NCBI GenBank assembly: GCA_020847375.1
Contig: JADLCB010000003.1
Coordinates: 124,001-188,000, forward strand
From: Phycisphaerales bacterium
GTDB taxonomy: Bacteria > Planctomycetota > Phycisphaerae > Tepidisphaerales > Tepidisphaeraceae
Direction: 5' to 3'
Length of the DNA stretch: 64,000 bases
The notes below the pieces were generated by a model. The model was not told the origin of the DNA. It saw only the letters and a program-made list of their open reading frames with translations, and searched no databases. The translations under genes were made by a program, and so were the position numbers. Below are positions 58,285 through 64,000 of this stretch, piece after piece; the first letter of the stretch is position 1; the number at the start of each line of letters is the position of its first letter.

Positions 58285-58938
58285 TTAACGAGGTTGATTC
58301 GCCACCAGCAACCGCTCGGTGGCATGTTGTAAATGATGTTGCAGCAATTCCACGGCTGCATCGAACTGCCGATCCATCAGCAGTTGCGTGATCTGCCGAT
58401 GCTCGGCGATGGTCTGAATCGCCCCTTTCCTTCGGCGTTCGATGTCCGCCAGTGGGGAAAATAGAATCGGCAGGGGAGCGCGCTGGTGAATCGAGATCAA
58501 TTTCTGGTTCTCGCTCAGCTCGATCAAAATCTGATGAAACTGTCGATCCGCATCGACAAATCCCAGCTCCAAATCGCTGTCCAGCAGTTGTTGCATCATG
58601 TCGCAGACTTCGCTGAGACGCTGCAACGGAACCTCAGCCGGTGGACGGGCTGCGAGCAATCGGATTGCGCCAGCTTCAAGAATGGCACGCACTTCCAGAA
58701 TTTCATCCAGATCGCGCTGTTCATAAAGCGGCGCGAAAAATCCTCCCCGCTCACCCCGGCGGATCAGCCCTTCATGCGCCAAACCGCTTAACGCCTCGCG
58801 CAATGACGACCGATGCACCCCCAGGCGCGCGGCCCATTCCACTTCGCGAAACCGCTCACCGGCTGGAATCTGCCCCAGCAGCACCATTCGGCGCAGTTGC
58901 TTGTAGCACGTCTGGCTTTGAATCGATCGCTCTGACAT
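58285..58938 (-). CDS. FadR-type GntR regulator (FCD domain)
   Basis: A 217-residue repressor-type regulator. The winged helix is at about residues 8-70 (EVEWAARLGVHRSSLREALSGL), and the FCD effector domain has metal-ligand candidates in DADRQFHQ, AEHRQI and QHHLQHA. It heads the lyase and GT42-like genes and is preceded by a perfect palindrome at 58958-58973, the likely operator. FCD domains usually bind small organic acids, which would fit a keto-acid substrate of the adjacent lyase; that link is inference. Confidence 0.9.
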   Translation of the reverse strand: MSERSIQSQTCYKQLRRMVLLGQIPAGERFREVEWAARLGVHRSSLREALSGLAHEGLIRRGERGGFFAPLYEQRDLDEILEVRAILEAGAIRLLAARPPAEVPLQRLSEVCDMMQQLLDSDLELGFVDADRQFHQILIELSENQKLISIHQRAPLPILFSPLADIERRRKGAIQTIAEHRQITQLLMDRQFDAAVELLQHHLQHATERLLVANQPR

Positions 58939-58957
58939 TGTCGGCAAAACATACTAT

Positions 58958-58973
58958 ATTTTGTCGACAAAAT
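58958..58973. promoter_or_regulatory. 16-bp perfect palindrome, probable GntR operator
   Basis: ATTTTGTCGACAAAAT is a perfect palindrome with TTGTCGACAA at its core, matching the TNGTNNACNA pattern typical of FadR-type GntR operators. A second imperfect site, TTGTCGGCAA at 58938-58947, lies 23 bp centre to centre and overlaps the start of the regulator gene. A TATAGT -10-like box lies between the two sites, so binding would block transcription. Confidence 0.7.
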
Positions 58974-59139
58974 CAAGATTCAGACCGTCGAATTGGTCAA
59001 TGAAATGCAAAAATACTCTATTGTTTCGTAATAATTATGCCGTCTGATTTTCCGGCTCCTGCCGACCTCTCCTCCTCATAAATGCGCAGCAACTGCGCGA
59101 TCATGAGACGTATCAGCCAGATCAAAACTTTCGTGATCT

Positions 59140-60810
59140 TCAGGAAACGGGTTCGATGATTGGCGCTTGGTAAGGTCGTTGCCACAGGAGATGGGCGTGC
59201 CAGCGCTGGTCATCACGGGCGGGATGATCCAACCGGAAATGCGCCCCGCGCGATTCCGTACGGGCAGCCGCCGCCGCAGTGATGAGGTAGGCGGTGGTCA
59301 GCATATTCTGCAGTTCCATGCCTTCCAGGGCGGCTGGCAGATTCTGACGGGGATCAAAAGTCTTATCCATCACATAGCGGTTCCAGAATCCGATGATTTC
59401 CAGCGTCTCAGCCAGAGGTTGGCCGCTGCGCTCGATACCGACGTTGCGCCACATCAGGCTGCGTAACGAGGAGCGCACATCCTGCACGTCCAGCTCGGTT
59501 CGCTGCGAGGCGGGAAATTGATACTCCAGATTCAACGGGAACTTCATTTCCGGGCTTTGCGTTGCCGCCGCGGCTGCGTGCGTACCGGCACGGGCGCCGA
59601 AAACCAAGCCTTCCAGCAACGAATTACTGCCCAGGCGATTGGCGCCGTGCAGGCCGGAGCTGGCGGTTTCGCCGATGGCGTACAACCCGGCCAGGCTGGT
59701 GCATCCATTCAGATCCGCTTCGACACCACCAATCATGTAATGGGCTGCTGGATGGACGGGAATCAGATCGTGGTCGGGCGCAATATCAAACTGATCGAGC
59801 AATCGTGCCAGTGACGGGAATCGTTGCGCGAACTCCTGCTGGGGCAGATGACGCACATCCAGGAAGACATGGGTAAAACTGGTTTTGCGGATCTGCTGCA
59901 CAATCGCCCGGCTGACCACATCGCGCGGCGCCAGCTCCGCCAGCTCGTGATAGTCGGGCATGAAGCGATAACCATGACGATCGACGAGGTAAGCCCCTTC
60001 GCCGCGCACCGCTTCGGTGATCAGCGCACGGCTGGCACCGGCGACATATAACGTGGTGGGATGAAACTGCACCATTTCCATATCACGCAGGCGCACACCG
60101 GCGCGGTAGGCCATGGCGTGACCATCGGCAGTTGCGATGCGTGGATTGGTTGATTCCCGATACAACTGACCCGCCCCGCCGCTGGCCAGAATCGTCTGTT
60201 TAGCCCAGATGATGTTGATCTGGCCGCCAATCAGCGCCAAAGCACCCAGACAACGATCCTGATGACTGATCAGATCGATCACGAATGATTTTTCACTGAT
60301 GCGGATATCGTCGTGATTGCGCACCGTGCGGATCAGGGTGCTGGCCAGTTCTTTACCGGTGGCGTCGCCCAAGGCGTGCAGAATGCGCGGAAAACTATGG
60401 CCCCCTTCGCGCGTAAAAGCCAGACCATGCGCATTACCTGGTTGTTTATCAAAATCGATGCCCCAGTTCAGCAGTTCCAGCACCCGCCGCGGGCCTTGCT
60501 CAACCACCATCTGCACGGCGGGAAAACCGTTCAACCCCGCCCCGCCGGCCAGTGTGTCGCTGATATGCAGCTCCAGACTGTCTTCAGGCTGCAGAACCGC
60601 AGCAATGCCCCCCTGGGCGTACCAAGTGTTGGATTCGTCGATGACATCCTTGGTCAGGATCAACGTTTCGCAGCCGCCATCAGCGGCGGCAATGGCTGCC
60701 CGCAGACCCGCGACACCGCCACCAATGATCAGCACATCAGTAAACTGCTGCGGCAGGCGGGCGGCCTTGAAAGAGGCGAGATAGCGGCGTTCGGTCAGAA
60801 GCTCAAACAT
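59140..60810 (-). CDS. nadB: L-aspartate oxidase
   Basis: Oxidises aspartate to iminoaspartate for NAD synthesis, using FAD. The 556 residues have the FAD motif GGGVAGLRAA near the N-terminus, SNTWYAQGGIA, TREGGHSFPRI, and the catalytic arginine region ITEAVRGEGAYLVD. The closing FAD motif is GLYAIGETASSGLHGANRLGSNS split across two lines of the active site. It lies between the GT42-like cluster and a flippase, with no nadA or nadC adjacent. Succinate dehydrogenase flavoprotein is a relative, but the motifs favour NadB. Confidence 0.95.
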   Translation of the reverse strand: MFELLTERRYLASFKAARLPQQFTDVLIIGGGVAGLRAAIAAADGGCETLILTKDVIDESNTWYAQGGIAAVLQPEDSLELHISDTLAGGAGLNGFPAVQMVVEQGPRRVLELLNWGIDFDKQPGNAHGLAFTREGGHSFPRILHALGDATGKELASTLIRTVRNHDDIRISEKSFVIDLISHQDRCLGALALIGGQINIIWAKQTILASGGAGQLYRESTNPRIATADGHAMAYRAGVRLRDMEMVQFHPTTLYVAGASRALITEAVRGEGAYLVDRHGYRFMPDYHELAELAPRDVVSRAIVQQIRKTSFTHVFLDVRHLPQQEFAQRFPSLARLLDQFDIAPDHDLIPVHPAAHYMIGGVEADLNGCTSLAGLYAIGETASSGLHGANRLGSNSLLEGLVFGARAGTHAAAAATQSPEMKFPLNLEYQFPASQRTELDVQDVRSSLRSLMWRNVGIERSGQPLAETLEIIGFWNRYVMDKTFDPRQNLPAALEGMELQNMLTTAYLITAAAAARTESRGAHFRLDHPARDDQRWHAHLLWQRPYQAPIIEPVS

Positions 60811-60930
60811 GGTCAGATATCATAGGGCACCACCGACAGGGTAGGTAGTCAATCAACCGGATATTTACCCTGCGACCCGTTAAAAACTCAGATTCAACCC
60901 GTAGCGAAAGCAGCGGCACTGCGCCGAGGT

Positions 60931-62226
60931 TCAGCGGGTTTTCTGGAACATGACAATGGCCACCGTTGTCAGTGCGATCGAGGCTGCCAGCCCCCCCCAC
61001 AACGCGCCCCACAAACCGAAGTACAGCGTCAAGGGTAAACCGATGACCAGGCTGACAGCCGTATTGGTGAGCTGAGTCCAGAATTGGGCTTGCGGCCGGC
61101 CCAGCCCGTTCAACACCGCCAGAATCATCGTTGCGGTAAGTCCGATCATACTCGCGAGGGCGAACAGGCGCACACCATTGGCGATGTCCATACTGTTTCG
61201 ATAAAACAACCACAGTGGCAGTTCGGGTACGATGAGCAGAACCAGCAAGTAACTGCTCATCATCACCATGCCGACAGTGGCGTATTTCAACCCAACGCGC
61301 TTGGCAAATTTTGTATTGGAACCGGACTTGGTTTTGGCCACCACGGGAACGATCAACCCGATCATGGTCAACATGACGGGGTTGATCAGTTTGTTCAACT
61401 GACCGATGACGCGATAATCGCCGGCAGCTTCCAGCGTGTGGGTTTTACCCAGCATCCAGTTATAACCCACGTCCGTTACAACCGTTGTTAAATTGGCTGC
61501 TGCCATCCACTTGCCCAGTTTCCAAAATTCACGCCAGATGGTGCGCATATCCTCCAGTCCGATACGCGCGAATCCCACCTGGTTGGTCTGGATCAAGGCC
61601 CCCAGGATCGTCATCAGTGTCATAATGAAAAAGCCACGGGCCAGACCATCTGTACCACTCAACCAGCCAGTGGATCCTAGGAATGCCAGAAGCCCCATCT
61701 GACCGAGATAAACGATACTGTCGCCGGGAACGGCTGCTGCAAAGCGCAGGCGCGCCATCAAGGTGCGTCGTGATAGCTCCTGAAACTGGAAGAGCAGCAA
61801 AAATCCGATGGTGGACACGGTTGTCCAGCCAATGGCGATGTGCGCGTCCCAAATCGCGTAGACAGTCGCCAGCCCCATCAAGACCAAAAGCGGCAAGGAA
61901 AGCAGCAGGGTCAGAATCAGCGATGCCGTTGCCAATTTCGGCAGGCGTTCAGCATCGACCACCGCCCCGCGCACCTGCACGGGATAGATAATCAAGGCGG
62001 CATGCAGACTGCCGATCAAGAGCAACGGCGACATGACCATGCCATAAGCGCCGTAAATTTCTTTGGTTAAATAGGCGGCAAAAATGACATCACGCCCGAA
62101 ATTGCCGATGCTGACCACCGCCTGATCGGTAATCGCCCATCCACCGCGGCGCAGGATTGCGCTCAACAAGCCGCGCACGCGCGACGGTGACGGATCATCT
62201 TGCAAAGGTGGGACCAAATCAGTCAT
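60931..62226 (-). CDS. Polysaccharide flippase-like (MATE/Wzx-type) membrane protein
   Basis: A 431-residue polytopic membrane protein with about 12 hydrophobic segments and no soluble domain. Its pattern, with GWAITDQAVVSIGNFGRDVIF at the start and FALASMIGLTATMILAVLNGLGRPQAQ in the middle, fits oligosaccharide flippases of the MOP superfamily. The substrate is unknown. It points away from the putative replication origin. Confidence 0.85.
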   Translation of the reverse strand: MTDLVPPLQDDPSPSRVRGLLSAILRRGGWAITDQAVVSIGNFGRDVIFAAYLTKEIYGAYGMVMSPLLLIGSLHAALIIYPVQVRGAVVDAERLPKLATASLILTLLLSLPLLVLMGLATVYAIWDAHIAIGWTTVSTIGFLLLFQFQELSRRTLMARLRFAAAVPGDSIVYLGQMGLLAFLGSTGWLSGTDGLARGFFIMTLMTILGALIQTNQVGFARIGLEDMRTIWREFWKLGKWMAAANLTTVVTDVGYNWMLGKTHTLEAAGDYRVIGQLNKLINPVMLTMIGLIVPVVAKTKSGSNTKFAKRVGLKYATVGMVMMSSYLLVLLIVPELPLWLFYRNSMDIANGVRLFALASMIGLTATMILAVLNGLGRPQAQFWTQLTNTAVSLVIGLPLTLYFGLWGALWGGLAASIALTTVAIVMFQKTR

Positions 62227-62310
62227 TGTGGTATGGTGCTGTCAGGATGGTAAAACATCGTAATACTGCTCATCGGTCGAATCGCGCACGAACATACTGC
62301 CTAAATTATT

Positions 62311-62319
62311 TGTGGATGA
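62311..62319 (-). promoter_or_regulatory. DnaA box, one mismatch
   Basis: TGTGGATGA reads TCATCCACA on the minus strand, differing from TTATCCACA at one position. Confidence 0.55.
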
Positions 62320-62557
62320 TCGGTGGAAAATCATGCGCATAAACCGTGGGTTGATCCTTGGTAATGCGTGCATCAGTTGTCGTCAGAACCGCTTGGCTAT
62401 CAACACGTGTTCCGTATAAGTCGTGGACAAGTTGATTTCGCCTGTCAGGGGCTGTTCCTGAATCTGGGAGGTTTTCGCCACTCCCGGTCATCTTAACAGC
62501 ACCACCAGGGTTAAAATCGCTGGTTATCGATATTAATCGCTCCAGACAATGAACAAC

Positions 62558-62566
62558 TTATCCACC
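62558..62566 (+). promoter_or_regulatory. DnaA box, one mismatch
   Basis: TTATCCACC differs from the consensus TTATCCACA only in the last base. Confidence 0.6.
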
Positions 62567-62632
62567 GTGATAGTCTGATAATAAATAATCTAAGTTATTA
62601 TTGTATCTAGCTTTACCGATCTTTATTTGAAA

Positions 62633-62641
62633 TTATCCACA
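62633..62641 (+). promoter_or_regulatory. Perfect DnaA box beside the triplet array
   Basis: TTATCCACA matches the consensus exactly. It is oriented toward the CTA array 12 bases downstream, as the DnaA box of a basal unwinding system should be. Confidence 0.8.
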
Positions 62642-62653
62642 ATACGACAATCA

Positions 62654-62668
62654 CTACTACTACTACTA
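62654..62668 (+). repeat. DnaA-trio-like triplet array
   Basis: Five tandem CTA triplets, followed by TCTATT, lie 12 bases after a perfect DnaA box. On the complementary strand this reads as repeated 3-prime GAT, the DnaA-trio pattern that guides DnaA filament assembly on single-stranded DNA in other bacteria. The 12-base spacing is somewhat longer than in Bacillus subtilis. Confidence 0.7.
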
Positions 62669-62763
62669 TCTATTTAATTTGTATCTCCGAACAGTCCCGT
62701 TAAAGTAACAAATCCCCTTTCGAGGGGGCTGGGAAACAATAACCACAGGGAAAGGGTTTGTAT

Positions 62764-63867
62764 ATGAAAGTGATCTGCAATCGAGGCGCTTTACTCAACG
62801 CGCTGGCTGTCATGGGCAACGCTGTATCGACACGCACACCCAAACCCGCACTACTGTGCGTCAAACTCAGCGCCCAAAATGACCAGTTGACGGTTACAGC
62901 CACCGATCTGGAGCTGGCACTGGAAATTTTTGATAACCAGGTTGAAATCAACCAACCGGGTGAATGTCTGCTACCTGTGGACAAATTCTATAGCATCGTC
63001 CGCGAATCGATTGATGACACCATCAGCATCGAAATCGAAAATACCACCGCTCATATCAAGGGGCGCGATTCGCATTTCAAGGTTTTCACCCAGCCGGTTG
63101 ATGAATTTCCCCCAATTCCCGAATTCACCGATAAAGCCGATCTGCAGATCCAGGGTGGGGTACTCAAACGGCTGATCAACCAGACGTTGTTCGCAGCGGC
63201 CAAGGAAAGCTCACGGTACGCCTTTAATGGGGTGCTGGTCAGTGCAGCGGGAAAGAAGGTCACGCTGGTCAGTACCGATGGGCGGCGGCTGGCGCTGGCC
63301 AAGGGAGACCTTGTAACCGCCAGCGACAAAAAAGTGGGTTCGGCCATCATCCCCTGCAAAGCGCTGCAACTGGTGGATAAGCTGATTGACAACGATCAAC
63401 TGGAGGAAGTCGTTTCGATTCAGATTCGTGAAAACCGGGTGAACTTCAAAGTAGGTAACGCCACGCTGACCAGCTCGCTGATCGAGGGGCAGTTTCCTCC
63501 CTATGAAGATGTGATTCCCAAGGATGCTGACAAGAAGATGAGCGCCAATACGGCTGAATTTCTCAGTGCCATCAAACGTGCTGCCCTGCTGAGCACGGAG
63601 GAAAGCAAAGGCGTGCGGATGCAGTTCAGTAAAAATGGGTTGATTTTGACCAGCCGTTCACCCGAAGCAGGTGAAGCAACCATCAACTTCCCGTGCAAAT
63701 TTGAGGGTGATGATGTGGAAATCGGGTTTAATCCCGCCTTTCTGGTTGATACGCTGAAAGTGGTTAACAGCGACGAAATTTCCCTTGAACTTTCAGCAGC
63801 CAATCGACCGGGTCTGGTGAAAAGTGGATCTGATTTTCTCTATGTGATCATGCCGGTGAATCTTTAG
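62764..63867 (+). CDS. dnaN: DNA polymerase III beta subunit (sliding clamp)
   Basis: The ring-shaped processivity clamp of DNA polymerase III. The 367 residues cover the three-domain clamp, with the N-terminal MKVICNRGALLNAL, FNGVLVSAAGKKVTLVSTDGRRLAL in the middle, and the terminal FLYVIMPVNL. ATG 62764 follows GGGAAAGGG; a TTG two codons earlier is less likely. It lies directly beside the putative origin. Confidence 0.97.
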   Translation: MKVICNRGALLNALAVMGNAVSTRTPKPALLCVKLSAQNDQLTVTATDLELALEIFDNQVEINQPGECLLPVDKFYSIVRESIDDTISIEIENTTAHIKGRDSHFKVFTQPVDEFPPIPEFTDKADLQIQGGVLKRLINQTLFAAAKESSRYAFNGVLVSAAGKKVTLVSTDGRRLALAKGDLVTASDKKVGSAIIPCKALQLVDKLIDNDQLEEVVSIQIRENRVNFKVGNATLTSSLIEGQFPPYEDVIPKDADKKMSANTAEFLSAIKRAALLSTEESKGVRMQFSKNGLILTSRSPEAGEATINFPCKFEGDDVEIGFNPAFLVDTLKVVNSDEISLELSAANRPGLVKSGSDFLYVIMPVNL

Positions 63868-63886
63868 TGGATGAGACAGACCAGCG

Positions 63887-64000
63887 ATGAAACCCCGTAA
63901 ATCCGTTCCAGCCGCCAGCTCATCGCCACCCACCCGTGCGGTGTCAGTGGGTCATCCGCTGCAGAGCATCGAGCGGTTGTGGAACCATAAGCGGGCTGAC
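63887..64000 (+). CDS. Truncated gene after dnaN, possibly DciA-like (DUF721)
   Basis: Only the first 38 codons are inside the window. The start is ATG 63887, 19 bases after the dnaN stop. The visible sequence is a polar Ser/Pro-rich stretch followed by HPLQSIERLWNHKRAD. Its position next to dnaN and the pattern of the last residues fit the DUF721/DciA helicase-loader family, but the evidence is too short to be sure. Confidence 0.4.
   Translation, partial: MKPRKSVPAASSSPPTRAVSVGHPLQSIERLWNHKRAD

Larger units (their letters stand above)
62227..62763. other. Putative chromosomal replication origin (oriC)
   Basis: This 537-base gene-free region lies between leftward nadB/flippase and rightward dnaN, so transcription diverges from it. 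It contains DnaA boxes at 62311-62319, 62558-62566 and 62633-62641. The stretch 62575-62690 is markedly AT-rich in an otherwise GC-rich window and contains a CTA triplet array beside the perfect box. A small hairpin (CCCC around TTTCGA, near 62715) precedes dnaN. dnaA is not present in the window. Confidence 0.75.

Overview
The window looks like a piece of a bacterial chromosome from the Planctomycetota, plausibly Phycisphaerae. This is an inference from gene content: an exosortase with an EpsI-like partner and a giant TPR protein, ThuA and xylose-isomerase-like proteins, a zinc-ribbon class II ribonucleotide reductase, and a lysine-rich DksA-like protein. No rRNA or tRNA gene and no CRISPR array is visible. 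Genes are dense and mostly moderate-to-high GC, and GTG and TTG starts with clear Shine-Dalgarno sequences are common. Both cobalamin-dependent MetH and cobalamin-dependent NrdJ are present, so the organism probably makes or imports B12.

Layout. 1-9.5 kb: dcd, a class II ribonucleotide reductase interrupted by an intein exactly at the catalytic cysteine, trpB, a membrane-anchored unknown, recA and a LysM lipoprotein. 9.6-15.7 kb: a lipoprotein, a YbaB-type nucleoid protein, a PilB/GspE ATPase, panD, lgt and trpS. 15.8-27 kb: an exopolysaccharide/exosortase cluster, all on the minus strand (Wza-like export lipoprotein, exosortase, EpsI-like protein, 1531-residue TPR protein, chain-length regulator fused to a BY-kinase domain). 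The kinase domain has lost the Walker A lysine. 27.3-29.5 kb: a cytochrome oxidase III-IV-III set without subunits I and II. 29.6-38.3 kb: rsmA, hemC, a GT4 glycosyltransferase, metH and guaB, the last probably leaderless. 38.4-42.7 kb: a sugar-nucleotide epimerase, a GntR/LacI-type regulator, coaD, plsC and cmk. 42.8-47.3 kb: a TIM-barrel isomerase-like protein, ThuA and an NMT1/THI5-type ABC importer. 47.4-54 kb: a small lipoprotein, a phosphoesterase, an FmdB zinc ribbon, the DksA-like protein, lspA, ribD and a secreted HEAT-repeat protein.

The most novel region is 54.1-59 kb on the minus strand. A FadR-type regulator with a 16-bp perfect palindrome in front of it heads a tight run: a DapA/NanA-type lyase, a small four-cysteine protein, and, overlapping it by one base (TAATG), a protein that joins the same cysteine domain (identical C-x17-C-x2-C spacing) to a GT42 sialyltransferase-like domain. 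A GNAT acetyltransferase and an amidohydrolase follow on the same strand. I know of no described pathway with this architecture.

59-64 kb: nadB and a flippase point left; dnaN and a further gene cut by the window edge point right. Between them lies an AT-rich 0.5-kb gap with DnaA boxes and a CTA triplet array next to a perfect box, as expected for the DnaA-trio unwinding element. I read this as the probable replication origin.
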